A stretch of 64,000 nucleotides of DNA from contig CM047817.1 in NCBI GenBank assembly GCA_026214975.1, forward strand, positions 59,552,407-59,616,406, in the 5' to 3' direction. The position numbers were made by a program, and so were the translations under genes. Origin of the DNA: Gentiana macrophylla (Eukaryota > Streptophyta > Magnoliopsida > Gentianales > Gentianaceae). The notes below the pieces were generated by a model. It did no database searches. It saw only the letters and a list, made by a program, of their open reading frames with translations, and was not told the DNA's origin. This document shows positions 9,001-21,900 of the stretch, piece by piece (position 1 is the stretch's first letter; every line of letters starts with the position of its first letter).

Positions 9001-9480
9001 GAAAGAAGATGTAGATTTCTTGTTCGATGCGAAGTGCAAAGAAGCTTTCAATTGTCTCGAAAGATAAGCTTATCGGTGCCCCTATTTTAGTAGCACTTTG
9101 ATTTGGACCAAGCCTTTCGAGTTGATGTGCGATGCCTCTAATTACGCCAGAGGCTGATTTTAGGTCAAAGAGTGGATAAAAGGTTCAGGCCCATCTATTA
9201 TGCGAGTCGTACCTTGAACCCGGCTCAATGCAATTATACTACGATCGAGAGGAATTCTTAGCCGTCGTCTTTGCCATTGACAAGTTTAGAAGCTATCTTC
9301 TAGGATCTCAAGTGATTGTATGGACAGATCATGCGACTTTACGCTACCTTATGGACAAAGCGGATGCAAAACCAAGGTTACTTTGATGGATTTTAATTCT
9401 ACAAGAGTTTGACCTTGTGATTAAAGATAAGAAAGGTAGTGAGAATATTGTGGCTGATCTTTTATCTCGCTTAGTAATGA
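9001..9480 (+). pseudogene. RNase H of gypsy B (broken)
   Basis: Ribonuclease H domain that would degrade the RNA of the RNA:DNA hybrid. Recognisable by comparison with element A: CDASNYA near 9130, [12 protein letters not shown] near 9195, [15 protein letters not shown] near 9265, and [14 protein letters not shown] near 9320. Each block is in a different frame or next to an indel. It is followed by the connection to integrase (KDKKGSENIVADLLSRL, ~9420-9480). Confidence 0.7.
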
Positions 9481-11134
9481 GGGTGCGAGAAAATCACAAT
9501 GATATAGGCATTGATTTTCCGGTCGAGCAATTGATGAAGCTTGGAACGGTTAGGGCGTGGTATGTCGACTCACGTCAACTATTTAGCGAGCGGTCATTTA
9601 GAAGACATGACGTATCGGGAGAAGAAAAGTTCTTTTCGATCTCAAATATCTCGTATGGGAAGATCCTTATTTGTTGAGTCCAGAAAGACGGGTTGCTTCG
9701 ACGGTGTGTTCCCGAGCATGATCGGTGGGATATTTTGGAACAATGCCATAGTGGTCCTACCGGAGGTCACTATGGAACACCGAAGACGGTTGCAAAGATC
9801 CTTCAATTTGGATTCTACCGCCGACTCTGTTTAAAGATGCGAAGCCTTTTGTAAAGGTTGTGATAGGTGCGAGAGAACAGAAGGCGAGTAGTAGGATGGA
9901 AATGCCACTTAAGCCCATTCTTGAATGCGAAGTTTTCGATGTTTGGGGCATAGATTTTATGGGACCCTTTCCATCCTCATGTGGTAATAAGTATATCCTA
10001 AATCTGTGTGGATTATGTTTCAAAGTGGGTCGAGGACATAGCTACTCAAACTAATGATCATAAAGTCGTGAAGAAATTCTTGCAAAAGAATATCTTTACT
10101 AGATTTGGTCGTCGAGAGCACTCATTAGTGATGAAGGTACTCATTTTTGCAATGCGCCGCTTGACAAGATCCTTGAGAAGTATGGTGTCAAACATAAGAT
10201 TGGTACACCATATCATCCTCAAACTAGTGGCCAAGTCGAGGTAAGCAACCGAGCTTGAAAAGAATTTTGGAGAAGACCGTGAACAATAATCGATCTAATT
10301 GGAGTCTTAAGTTGGATGACGCGTTGTGGGCTTATCGTGACTGCATTTAAAACCCGATGGGGCACGTCACCCTTCCGAATGGTCTATGGCAAAGCTTGTC
10401 ATTTACCTGTCGAACTTGAGCACAGAGCTTTACGGGCAATTAAATTCTTAAATTTCGATAGCCAACTCGTGGGGAGAAAAGGTTATTCTGATTGAGCGAG
10501 GCTCGGATTTAATTCGAGACTCCGTGCATACGAGAATGCTAAGCTCAACAAGGAGAGAACTAAGATACTCCATGACGCTAAGATCAAGGGACGGAGAATT
10601 CAAAGTTGGTGACATGGCTTTACTCTATAATACTAGACTTCATTTGTTTCTGGTAAGCTTAAGTCTAGATGGTCCGGTCCCTTTGAGATTCTCGAGGTTA
10701 ATCCTAGTGGAGTAATTACTTTGAACGGGTATGGTGATCAAGCTTTTAAGGTGAATGGTCATCGACTTAAGAAATATTTTGGGCAACCAAAGGAAAAGCC
10801 TGAGATTCTTTATTTCCAAAGAGAGATGAGAGTACAGATGTCACGATTTGTGAGGAGATTCCATCTTATTTCTTTGAGTCGATGATAGCGATGGCGTTCC
10901 TATCTCCACCCGTGAGGTACCTTACTGCTTGAAACTTACGATCATACCACTTTGTGTCTATGCCTATCGTCCGCAAGAACAAGAAGAAGAGAGTCGATTG
11001 TCGTTTGAGAGAAAAGTTTAATGATCTTATTGCGCACTTGACTTGTTGTTGTGGTGAAAATCATTTCCGCCCCAATACCGATTTCGATCATCGAGGTGGC
11101 GGTAGTCAAACCGAAGTGGCCCGATCCGGGTTGA
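9481..11134 (+). pseudogene. Integrase and C-terminal tail of gypsy B (broken)
   Basis: Integrase inserts the cDNA into the genome. The first catalytic Asp is visible in [19 protein letters not shown] (~9940-10000). Later core blocks ([26 protein letters not shown]) can be matched to element A but lie in several frames. The C-terminal module has a GPFEI-like block near 10680 and then a tail that ends WPDPG-TGA at 11132-11134 in one frame. The HHCC zinc-binding domain upstream is badly broken. No chromodomain is seen, as expected for Athila/Tat-type elements. Confidence 0.75.
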
Positions 11135-11160
11135 TCTTTTGAACTTTGTGTCAAGCTATT

Positions 11161-11194
11161 GACATTAAAAGAGCGCTCTAGGAGGCAGACCTAG
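11161..11194 (+). other. Conserved post-pol box of gypsy B
   Basis: GACATTAAAAGAGCGCTCTA followed by GGAGGCAGACCTAG, about 25 bases after the pol stop. It is the single plus-strand relative of the two boxes in element A. The element B box is not followed by a recognisable extra ORF. Confidence 0.55.
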
Positions 11195-12515
11195 TTTTCT
11201 TTGTTTGTTTCTTTTCTTAGGTTGTTTTGTTTTATTGTTTTAGAAATAATACTTTAGTTGATGTTGTGTTGTTGGTTATTCCTCATACGTTCATTGTAAG
11301 TGTTTTGTGTTATGTGTTGCTCATATACCCCGTGTACCCCGAGATTATATGGTATGTCGAGTGTTGCAGATACTTTTGAGCAGGTTTTCGAGTTACTACT
11401 GTCCAGTGTTGTCTATTCGAGTTGTTGCGGTATGTTCATGCTCCGGCCTGACCTCTGCCAACTTTCATCCGACAACCACCGTTGAAACCAGCTAAGTTTT
11501 CTTTTCTTTTATTTGCACATTCTGAGGACATAATGTGATTCAAGTGTGGGGGGGTGTTTGGGTGTGTTTTTATGCTATATCCTTTGAAATATGAGTGAGA
11601 AGTTAAAATTTCTGCGAAATTTAAAATTTTTTGTGAGTCTCGAGCATATAATCGGAACGAGATGCTTGCTAGTTGTAGTTTTCTAACGATGATAGTATGT
11701 GACTTAGTGAGATAATTATAGCATGTTTTACTTTTATGGAGATAGTTTCGTTTTTTCACTCACGAAAGCCTTTGATTTTGAAGCATGACTTTTGAATTAT
11801 ATCCTTTCATTATTTTTAATGATTTATCTTAGGAAGGTCGGTATAGTTACACCTAAGTTAGACCGTGTGCTGTGAATATCGTAACGTTTGAATGTGATAG
11901 GTGAGATGTAACTTATGACTTTGAAAAGTGAATAAATAAAGTGAGTGAGCAATTATTAATAAATACGTTTGTCGGAAGCTGGTTTATGATTTGAGTGCGG
12001 TAGGGTATACCTCGTATGTCCTATACCACTATGATGACCAATGGCTCACGACAGTCAGTTTATAGCTACCTTATGATTTGAGTAAGGTAGGGTGTTATCC
12101 CGAGACATCCTATTCTACTATGATGGGTAAGAGCTTATTCTGATATGCGTCAAATTTGAAAATTTTGAAAAATGATGAGTAAAAATAAAGTTAAGTCTTT
12201 GTTATCATGGATCTTATACCCAGTAGAACCGCATGATATGCTGTAGGGATTATCCTACTGAGTGCGTGGGAAGGCTTTGAGTGGAGCTGTTACTATCTGT
12301 ACCTAGGATAGTCATTGGAATTTCTGAGAGGATATTTCTTTGAAAGGCTTGCTAGATTGAGAACGGCTTGTCACACTTACACCGAATCTATCTCTGTGTT
12401 GGTATCATTTGCTATAATTGTTGTATCTTTTGTTACGTGAGTTAGAGATCTATGTGGATTGCATGAAAGTTGAGCTATAGTTTTGATTGTTTTGTCCGAG
12501 GACGTACAAAAAGCT
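11195..12515 (+). other. Post-pol non-coding region of gypsy B
   Basis: About 1.3 kb with no ORF I can support. It holds a polypurine-like tract CAAGTGTGGGGGGGTGTTTG (11541-11560) that mimics the true tract at 12516-12529, and two similar stretches around 11990-12040 and 12065-12125 sharing TTATGATTTGAGT and ACTATGATG blocks, which look like a diverged tandem duplication. It lacks the extra ORFs that element A carries here. Confidence 0.55.
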
Positions 12516-12529
12516 AAGTGTGGGGGTGT
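12516..12529 (+). promoter_or_regulatory. Polypurine tract of gypsy B
   Basis: AAGTGTGGGGGTGT lies immediately before the 3' LTR (TGTTAAGG at 12530). This is where plus-strand DNA synthesis is primed. Confidence 0.7.
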
Positions 12530-13845
12530 TGTTAAGGCCATATTTATATGATTATTAAGGGTGTATTTCATTATTATTTTTCCCACATTTGCGTAATTTA
12601 CATGAGAATTAAGGGTTTAAGTGTAATTATTTAATAAAGATGATTTTAAGAGGGTTGTATGCAAAATTGATGATTTTAAGTGTTGATTTAATGGAATTAT
12701 TATTATTTGGATTTTATTACATTTTTGCATTGTTTATTTATCATGTAGGAGTTAATTTTCGTGCATATAAAGAGGATAAATGAAGCTCAAGTCGAATTAT
12801 TCAAGATAGAGTTGGAATTGGCTTGAAGAAATTGGATAAAGATGATGAAATCCGACCCTCAGCATCTTGGACGAGCGTTCGTCATGCGGCGTCCATTCCA
12901 GGCAGGCGTTTGATAAAGTGAGCAGCGTAATTGTATTTTACATTCAGAGAGTTCAGGACGGAGGATGAACGAAGGCGTTTACAGCGTCCAGGCATTACGG
13001 ACGGGCGCCCACAAGACCAGGCATTTGCAGCGTTCAAGGCCGACTTAGTCATAACCGACTTAAAACTCTATATATAGCAGCGACCTCTTAACCCTAATTC
13101 ATACCACATAATTGAGATCGCAAATTCACCAAAAGGCTGCGGCGAGAACCCTAATTTCACAGAGATGCAAATCTCCCAACCAACAATCATATCCAACATG
13201 ATTGTTGGCTAGAAACCTCTGCGATGAGTCGACGGAGGAAGCCCATCATCAACACAACCAACTAGAGAGTTCGATGCTTTATGTTAGTGAGTTTAATTTA
13301 TAGTTTTTCATCACTTTGGATCTTTGTTTTGTATTGATCATGTTTTGTTGGAATTAACGATTTGATGAAACGATTTATCTATATCTATATGCTTGGATCT
13401 ATGTATGAAAATATATTGGTTTAAGTTTTATTTCGTTCAAGTGATGCAATTATTCGTGTTTTAAGAGATTATGCATGATTAGTTGAGTGAGAGTTTGGAA
13501 ACAACCTCGTGATTTCGTGTTGATTGCATGTTTAGTTTATTTGAAAAGATAAAGCGAAACCTAGAATTTGATTGAAGATATTTAATTGGATTCGTGAATA
13601 AATCACCACTAAAAACTACATCTTAGATCACCATATAGTTGGGGTTGTTGGTTGATGGGTGGATTCGTTGCCTCATTGTGTTTTCCTTTATTGTTTATTA
13701 ATCGAATCATTAGCTTAATCTTTAGTTCAAGTTTTAGTTTTATAAACCCTAGTTTCTCTTTTTTTTTTCGCACTTTTACGTCGATTCGTAGTTGGGCGCT
13801 CGTCCGCAATAGCAGACGCCCGTCCGTTAGATTCCGTTTTGCACG
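12530..13845 (+). repeat. 3' LTR of gypsy B, first part
   Basis: Collinear with 2646-3967 of the 5' LTR, ending in the target duplication next to copia C. It has the TATA-like element near 13070. Mismatches with the 5' LTR are concentrated at CAG/CTG and CG-rich spots. Confidence 0.9.
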
Positions 13846-15569
13846 TGTTGGTCCCTTGAAAAGGCTTTAGTTAAGTTTAGAGGGGGGTGAATAAACTTAA
13901 CACTTAAAACTTTGGAGTTAACAAATTACGCAGCTTCAAGCGCTTGGCCGATACTTGAGAGTCTGCTTTGAGACCTCAATAACTCTTGATAAGCATGTAG
14001 TCTCTTGTGATTCGATTGCTGAATTTGTGCAATGGAATAATATCAAAATTAAGCCTTGTTACTTGTTGTTAAATATGTTACTAAGTATTAGATACTCATT
14101 AGTGTATGTGTGTGATTTTGATTTGCTAAATTCAAAGTGAGTTGATATGAATAATGACTAAGTGCGAGAAAATAAATGCGAAGTAAGTAAGTAGAGATTT
14201 TTATAGTGGTTCCAGGTGATGTAATCTCAGACGTCCACTCTTCTCCCTGTGATGTTGGAGGAAATTCACTAGTAATCTTTGAGTTATCTGTTACAAAGAA
14301 TCCTAGGTTGCTTGTCCTTCACCAATAACTATGGCTTCACAAAGCGAAAACTAAGAACAGTAGGATTGCTTTGCTCCTGAGTCTTTGCTTTGGTCCTTGA
14401 AGGGTAGAATTGCCTCTTCACCCGGCTCCACCACAAACCAACAGTCTTTCACACCTAACAGATGCTTCATTTGTCTTCAAGAGTTCTTTATAAAATAAAG
14501 AATGAATCAAGTAAATGATTGATTGCAGCGACTTGATTAGGATGATATAATCAGCTGACTTGCGGTCTTCAAGTGTGTATGCTTGATGCGGCTTTAACAC
14601 GTAATGCACTTGAAGAAAATAACTAGATCGCTGACCTTAAGCTCGGTAAGTTCAAGCAGGGTGTTTTTCAGCTCAATGTTATCACTTGAAGTTTATTCCA
14701 AAAATCATCCTTTTCTTCTTGAGTTGAAAGTCCTCTATTTATAGGTAGGAATGCATGTGACTTGAATTTGAAATTCAAATGTGACCGTTCCTTGTATTTG
14801 TCCCATCCTCAACGTGCATTCTGTCACTATTCATAGGATCGACTTAATCGTCAGATTACTTTTTTGACAAAGCGATCTGTCCACCCTTTGACTTGTATCC
14901 AATGGATAAAAATATGAATCATCCAACGTCTTTTAATCTCAGCCTTTGATTTGCTTGATAAGTCAGAGGTAGTTGGCTGTTCTTATCCATGTAACTTCCC
15001 AATAATCTTGAATTGATCGAGGTATATATATCAGCAGGTTCGTCAGTCTGCTGTAAAACCAATCAGTCTGCTGAACATCATATTTTTGTCTGTAGAATAT
15101 AATGCAGCTGAATCTTTTTATCCAACTTTTGTTTGTGAAGTTAGATTACATCATTTAAAGTATAACTAAGTTCCAAACATCATCCAACTTGTGGAACTTA
15201 GACTTCTACACAAGGTATATGTAGTCAATTTAGGTCATCACTGGACTTGCCTAAATTTCGATCCCATATCCTTGACATTAAATACTAAGTTTGATCCCTT
15301 AGCCTTCATTCACTGAGTTTGAACCCTCGATCTTGATCTTGGTCTTGATCTTGGCGAGTTGCAGACTGAGTCTCGACCTATCTACCCCATCGACTAGACT
15401 AGTCTGCGATAAAGCGATCAATGACCTTTTTACAAATGCTTGTTTGATCAAACCTATTTATGAATCAAACTCTAATAAACTATACATTTTATCTAGACAT
15501 CTTTTTGCCTTTGCACTATAACAAAGCTAGTATGGCACTCATCATCAAAAGCGAGAAATAAGTCCAACA
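13846..15569 (-). repeat. 3' LTR of copia C
   Basis: TGTTGG...CAACA ends as seen on the plus strand, 1724 bp. A minus-strand TATAAATAGAGG lies at 14732-14743. It contains the conserved hairpin at 13870-13901. Family members occur at 25867-27594, 50716-52428 and 55583-57294. Confidence 0.93.
13870..13901 (-). other. Hairpin at the 3' end of LTR C
   Basis: Perfect 10-bp arms GTTAAGTTTA and TAAACTTAAC around a 12-nt loop GAGGGGGGTGAA (plus-strand view). The same hairpin is at 25890-25921, ~50740-50778 and 55607-55638. Copias F and D have different arms that remain complementary. Confidence 0.85.
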
Positions 15570-15586
15570 ATTTCCCTTTTTGGTGA
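15570..15586 (-). promoter_or_regulatory. Polypurine tract of copia C
   Basis: On the minus strand AAAAAGGGAAAT immediately precedes the 3' LTR (TGTTGGAC...). Copias D, E and F have the same kind of tract in the same place. Confidence 0.8.
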
Positions 15587-15728
15587 TGATGCCACTACCT
15601 CACCTAATCAAACAAAGCAAAAGATAAAAACACAAACAGAACAAATTTAGTCAATTCTCATTATAAATATTTGTTCACGATTATTACAACTAGATACAAA
15701 CAAAGATAAACAATGAAAAGTAGCTGAT

Positions 15729-18700
15729 CTATTGTCTCTTTTCTCTTTCTTGTCTAGCCTTCTCAGCTTGCTCTTGATAGGCTCTGATCTCTTCTATCAT
15801 TTCAACCATCCATTCATTCTCAATAAGTGTAAAGTCAATATAAGAATTGACTTGTTTCCACCAATTCCATGCTTGAGCGGGACAAGATTGATCGATTCAC
15901 CTCAAGCCAAACTTCATATCTGACTCCTTAAATTCATCCAGTGAATCTTTTGCTTTTGTAATTGGCAGCACCTTTTCACCTCTGCTACTCCTTCTGCCTC
16001 TGGTAGTTGCTCTTAAAGCTCTAATCCTTGCCTCCCAAAACTTCAAACTTAAGAAAGAGTTAAGACCTTCATGAAATCCCATGTCACGATAGGGTCTCCT
16101 TCTGTTATGAAACTCTTTCTTGTACTGTGATAGGAGATCATCAGTAAGTTGCACTCTGCCAGGTGCAGGTTGCCTAAAGGCATTTGTATCATCAGTCCAT
16201 CTCTTCTGTGCAAAGAGTCTAGCGACCTCCTTTTTTCGCAATTGATTGGCCCTCTTCCCCCTTAGTGACATCATCAACAAAACGTGAGATGAGGCCATGA
16301 ATAGCTTCCTGTGATACTATCACTCTGTGTAATTGACCTGCCATAGTTCCAGTTCTAGTATCAAGTGAAGTAATCCTTGATTGCAGGGTCTCTTCCAGTC
16401 TGTTGATCCTTTCAGTAAATTTGGGATCAGGCACAGCAGGTTGTTGTGCAGCTGCAGGCTCAGCAGTTTCAGCAAGCTTGTCAAGTTTTTGATGAACGGA
16501 TGTAAGTTGATCTTTCAAAAACTTGTCCTTCAGTGTGTTCCCTTGCTTGATATATCTTACATCATATATCAGATCATTCACGACATTTTGAGTAGATGCA
16601 AAGTTTGAAGCAATCAGATATCGATGGATTGTCTATTATCATTTACCATCTTCATGATCCTTCAAATCTCTGTTTCTCACTGTCAATTGAGTTCTTAAGC
16701 TGTTGCATATCATTTCTTACAGTTCTTAACTCATTGACAACTTCAATTGGCACTCCACTTGGCCATTCTCATGTCGGTAGATCCATCGTGAGCTCCTCAA
16801 CTCTATATTGTGCCTGTTGTTGTCTGCCGATGACCATGGCTCTACTCAAATCTCTCCCAGCAGGGAGGTCCTTCCTCAACCATTGCACCAAGAACATCTT
16901 CAAGGATAGGACCTTGTGCGGTGTTCTTCAACAACTTCTTCTTCTCCAAAAATTTGAAATTCTTCATCATCTTTGTAGTTATAGTCCAAAGATTTGCTCA
17001 TCCTCATTAACGGCTGATCTGCGACTATCTTTCCTACTGATGGCCTTGGCTCCAGCAGAGCTCCACTACAAGCGAGCCTCATCAACAACAGGGGTTTCCT
17101 CCAAACCCAAATCTGGTTCCAACCTTTGTCCAGTCTTTGTTTGAGACTCAAAGACTGTACCTCTGTTCCAACCTTTGTCCAGTCTTTGTTTGTATCCCAA
17201 AGAACCTGCACCTCCTCTTCAACTTCCCGTGGATTGAATATATTGGTATTATCCACTTGGAAACCTTCGGCATGACCAATCTTGTGCGGGATGATGGCGG
17301 TTTTAGTCGAGTGCCTTCAATGTCAAATCCATCTTGATATTCAATTGACTCTTGAGCGGCACTAGGTTCATTGAAATCGGCAACCTTTTCTCCATCCAAA
17401 TCCTCACTGGTCAAAGATCGAGTTTTGTGCGATAGGGCTCTACAACATGGAATGTACTTGGTTCATCATCACCTATCAAGACTCGAGTAATGCCTTCATT
17501 GATCAATGCCTCCAGATCATCCATGGTGAGATCCTGTAGATCCTCATCCATCTCTCGATCTCTTTGGCCCAAAGAGATCTTCCAAAGATCAGTGGGATTG
17601 CTGCGGATGATGGTACATGTGTTAGTGCAGCCCCACTTGATTCTCTGGTCCGAGAGGAAAATCTCCTCTACTATCGATGATGAGGAAGAATCATCAGGAC
17701 CATCTCTTGGATCTCTAAATTGGATACCCTCCTCCTTCTGTTGCTCATCAAACAGATCCATCAGTCTTGATTGCAGCAAGGTTGTATCAATCAGATCCAC
17801 CAAGTTCTCCACTCCCGGTTGCCAAAAGCCCATTCTTCAAGATCTCATCATTGGTTCAAGCCGGTGGCTTTTGTCTCTTATAGAAACCAAACTTCCATTG
17901 GAAATAATCGGCAATTTGCTGAAGTTTGGGATCCACATACTCTTCAGTTTTCTTGCTCCTTTTTGCATGCCTTTCAAATGGCATAAACGATCTCCTGGGA
18001 GCAGCTCCAGTAGCTTGTTGACCTCCGAAGGTTCCAACAAGCAGATTCATAGTATCTTCTACAGATGTTTGAAAGTCGGCGAGTTCTTTGAGATTGTACA
18101 TTTGTACCTACTACTTCCATCTGTATCACACTTGGTTCCCCCTAACTTACATGCTCATCAGCAGGGTTAGCAGCAGACTGCTCTTCCCCCAGAACTATTG
18201 CCAAATTTGCAGGGTCTTCAACCAAGTCTCTCATCACCTCTTCAACCACCACAAGCAGAGTTCGAGTTCGGTGGTTTTGTGTGGTTCTTCGATGGATACT
18301 ACTGAGCTCGAAGGTGATGAAGCTGCTCAGACATCCTCTGATTGCTCAAAAACAACCTGCTCGGCATCAAGTGGACTTGATAACTTCTTCATTTGAGGAA
18401 TCACCGATAACAACTGGTGGAATGATAGTTAGAGGCTCAGCTTCAACAGCCTCTTCTTCCTCTTCTACTGATGCTTCTTCTTGGGCCCTCTGTGCCTCCA
18501 AAATTTTTAACTCTTTCCCCTTGCCATATTTCTTCTTTTTGGCAACTTCCTTCATCCTCTTGGATAGGGGTTCATCATCATCATCATCTTTCTAGTCAAT
18601 TTTCTTTTTCTACTTGCTTCCTTCGTTGTTCTCTAAGAATTTCACCAACAGCTTTTTCTTGAAGCCACAAAGCAGGTCGAGAACCTCCACTTGACCCTCG

Positions 18701-19650
18701 CAGACTCAACGATCTGTCTTTGTTTCCTTTCTTGTTCTTTTTGATTTGGGACTTCGTAGTCTTTCTAACATCGCACTCTTCTTCCTCTTTCCAAATATTT
18801 TTTCTTTGGTGCGGCGAGGTTTGATGGAAATCTTCTTAGTTTGTTGAGCACTGCTCACCACCAAGTATCACCATCATCTCCATCATCATTATCAATGCCA
18901 GCCTCTCCGAAATTTCTTCATCATCATCAAGTCCAGAATTGCATAATCAATCTCCTTCTTGTATCTAGGCCGATTAATATCCCGGGTGCTACATCGAGAA
19001 TTCCAAGATGATTCAAACAGAGTCTGGACCATTAATCCTAAGGGCGGTGCCTTGGACTTCCTCTTCCCTAAACTCTCTTACTTGGCCACTTTCTTCATAT
19101 AATGAATAAAGTACAGCCCTGATCAAACTTCATGCTCCTACAGATGATAATCATCAACTCTATCTTGGGTCCCGATAGAGTGTCCATACCGCCACTAGCC
19201 CAAGTATGTTCTTTGCAATGAGCTTGCTCAACAGATCGTATTCAATACCAATGTGTTTGCGGTTGATGCCTGGAACGGATTTGATTTTGCATCTGTCTTG
19301 TCGATCTACAAACGTCAATTTGTCCAATCCCATTGCTTCAGGATTCACAGAGCCGCCCACCACTTCAACAAATCCAAAACTTCCTCAGCAGACTGGGAAA
19401 CTTCAATTTCTTGCCCATTTACAAGTGATCTTAAATGCTTGATTCCTTCCTTTATTTGAATGTTTCTCCGTAAACCGACAACATTTATATAAGAAATTGT
19501 GTCAGTCTTATGTTTAACACATTTTCCGGACCGACATACCTCCTTATTCTTCGACCAATGTTAATGGTCGATTCGATTCTCATTTGCATCTTCAACAAAA
19601 CCTCTAACACTTTGGCTTGATTCAATTTGCACATCAACTTTTTCCGCCAT
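15729..19650 (-). pseudogene. Extra ORF after pol of copia C (env-position gene, broken)
   Basis: SIRE-type elements carry a further ORF after pol, often called env-like. Here the start fits ATG at 19650 (MAEKVDVQ) and the end TAG at 15729-15731. Readable blocks from the N-terminus: a globular part (~19160-19363), an acidic low-complexity part with Lys/Arg-rich patches (~17400-18560), a coiled-coil with GNTLKDKFLKDQL and heptad-like RINRLEETLQ (~16219-16581), and a basic C-terminus ending in EIRAYQEQAEKARQ-type sequence (~15730-15800). Copia E has the same C-terminal half (57458-58575). I see no clear signal peptide or membrane anchor, so an envelope role is not shown by the sequence. Many frameshifts and stops. 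Confidence 0.65.
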
Positions 19651-20261
19651 TATAATGAGAAGAATGAGATGAAGAAGATTGAATCTTAAATCTGTGTTCA
19701 CACAAAGTGTAACGATTGCGATGATAAAGCGATTTGCAAGTAGCGATCTAACCGAGTAATAGTCGAATATATAGAGCGAGTGGGTAGTTGAAGCTGTCTT
19801 TGCACGTACATTGATGTAACCACGATTAATCGAATAAATTACGTCTTGACACGTGGCCCATTACTCCACCATAACGTTTGTAACCGTTGGATGGTTTAAG
19901 CGTGGTAATAATGGATAAAAATAAATATCCCGCCAAATCGCTTTTTGACTTTAATGACTTTGGTGAGTAAAGTTCCTTGACAAGGTATCTCTCTGGCGAG
20001 GTGGGCTAAGCGATCTGGCGATAATGTGCTTGTGACTGCGACAAGGTGACTCTCTTTGATCCTTGTTTTCTCCTTGTTTTGTTCAATTGATAATACAAGA
20101 TGAAGTTTAACACCAATGACCGATCATCAAGTGAGCTCACCCAACATGACAAAGACCAATCCCTTGGCAAATTCATTTGCTCAATTGTTCAAACATAAGT
20201 ACATGGAATTGTTGATACCAATGACTAATCCGCTAAGTGAGCTCACCCAACATAGCAAAGA
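19651..20261. other. Pol/extra-ORF spacer of copia C
   Basis: About 610 bases without a gene, between the pol stop (20262-20264) and the extra-ORF start. It includes two near-repeats of a block with GTGAGCTCACCCAACAT (around 20130 and 20240). The equivalent spacer in copia D is 635 bases. Confidence 0.6.
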
Positions 20262-21900
20262 CTAATCCCCTTGGTGAATTCCAAAGACAACTTGAATGTC
20301 GTCAATCTTTATAATTCCAAGTTCGGTCCTTAATTTGGCAAATCTTTCACTATCAAGTGGCTTAGTGAAAATATCAGCAAGTTGATCTTGATAGGGATGT
20401 ATAGAACCACCACATCTTTCTTTTCAACATGATCTCTTATAAAATGATGTCTCACATCAATGTGCTTGGTTCTTGAATGCAAAAGCAGAGATTTTCTCGT
20501 GATTGCAATTGCACTTGTGTTGTCACACATGATTGGAATTTCCTTTCTTCAATTCCATAATCCCTTAGTTGTTGTCTCACCATAGTACTTGTGCACAAAG
20601 AACTTCCAAAGAAGAATGTATTCGATTTTCAGTGAGTGGAAGTTGAAATAGAATTCTTTCTTGTTGAACCAGGAGACAGTCTATTTCCCATTAACCTATT
20701 GAGGTTCTGAGGTGCTTTTTCTATCAATCTTGCATCCAAAGATAATCGAGTCCGAGTAGGATATTACCTTGAAGCTTCCTTCCTTGGAATACCAAATTCC
20801 TACTCCCAAAGTCTCTTTTAGATACTTAAGAACTCTTTTGACAGCACCTAAATGACTTTCTTTAGGTTTGGATTGAAATCTTGCACAAACACCTACAACA
20901 AAGGATATATTAGGTCTGTGGCAATGAGATACAAGGAGACTTCCTATCATCCTTCTGGTACAAAGTCGATCAACATCTTTGCCTTCTTTATCTTCATCCA
21001 ATCGATGTTTGTACTCATAGGAGTTGAGCTCTTAGTCTTTGTTTTCCATACCAAATTTCTTCAAACAACTCTTTGGTATACTTGGTTTGATGAATGAAGA
21101 TTCCATCTTTCAACTGTTTAACTTGCAATCCCAAGAAGTAATTCATTTCTCCCATCATACTCATTTGGAATTTGCTCTTCATTAGATTTGCAAACTTTTC
21201 ACAAAGTAAATCATTCTCAGAACCAAAAATTATGTCATCCACATAAATTTGTACCAGCAGGGTGTTGTCCCCTTCACTGATTCTGAAAAGTGTCTTGTCA
21301 ATAGTCCCTTTTGTAAAACCATTGTCCACCAAGAATTGAGATAGAGTCTCATACCATGCTCTTGGTGCCTGTTTCAATCCATAAAGTGCTTTGTTGAGTC
21401 TATACACTTTATCTTCTTGATCTTTAACTTCAAATCCAGGAGGTTCTTTGAACATATACTTCCTCCTCTAGGATACCATTCAAAAATGCACTCTTGACAT
21501 CCATTTGATATACTTTGAAGTTCTTGTATGCAAAGATGTGCCAAAAATAACTGATAGCTTCCAATCTTGCAACAGGTGCATAAGTCTCATCAAAATCTAT
21601 TCTTCGCTTGAGAATAGCCTTTTGCAACTAGTCGGCCTTATTTCTAACAATGGTACCAGATTCATCAAGTTTATTTCTGTATACCCATTTAGTACCAATG
21701 ATATTTGCATGACTTGGCCTTTCAACTAGTGTCCAAACTTGATTTCTTTCAAATTCATTTAATTCTTCTTGCATAGCAATTATCCAATCTGGATGCGAAA
21801 TTGCTTCTTCAACAACTTTGGGTTCCATTTGTGATAGAAAACAAGTAAACATAGCTTCCAGGTTGTCTTCTAGTCCTCACACCTTGTTGTACATTGCCAA
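20262..21900 (-). pseudogene. RT and RNase H of copia C (broken)
   Basis: Copia-type polymerase. Blocks in order on the minus strand: EEAISHPDWIIAMQEELNEF and GTKWVYRNKLDE (21640-21850), [12 protein letters not shown] and [18 protein letters not shown] (21440-21600), then [16 protein letters not shown] and the catalytic YVDDIIFGS (~21240), FLGLQVKQ, then the RNase H blocks (CTRRMIGSLL; FVVGVCARFQSKPKESHL) at 20696-21001 and CDNTSAIAI with KHIDVRHHFIRDHV at 20330-20530. Pol ends after an LADIFTKPLDSE-type block, at 20264. At least four frameshifts. The closest copy in the window is copia D pol. Confidence 0.85.

Noticed and set aside
16596..18170. Plus-strand Ser/Leu-rich ORFs (182 and 226 aa)
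   Set aside because: Antisense of the copia C extra ORF; composition follows from the reverse complement of acidic and Lys-rich codons.
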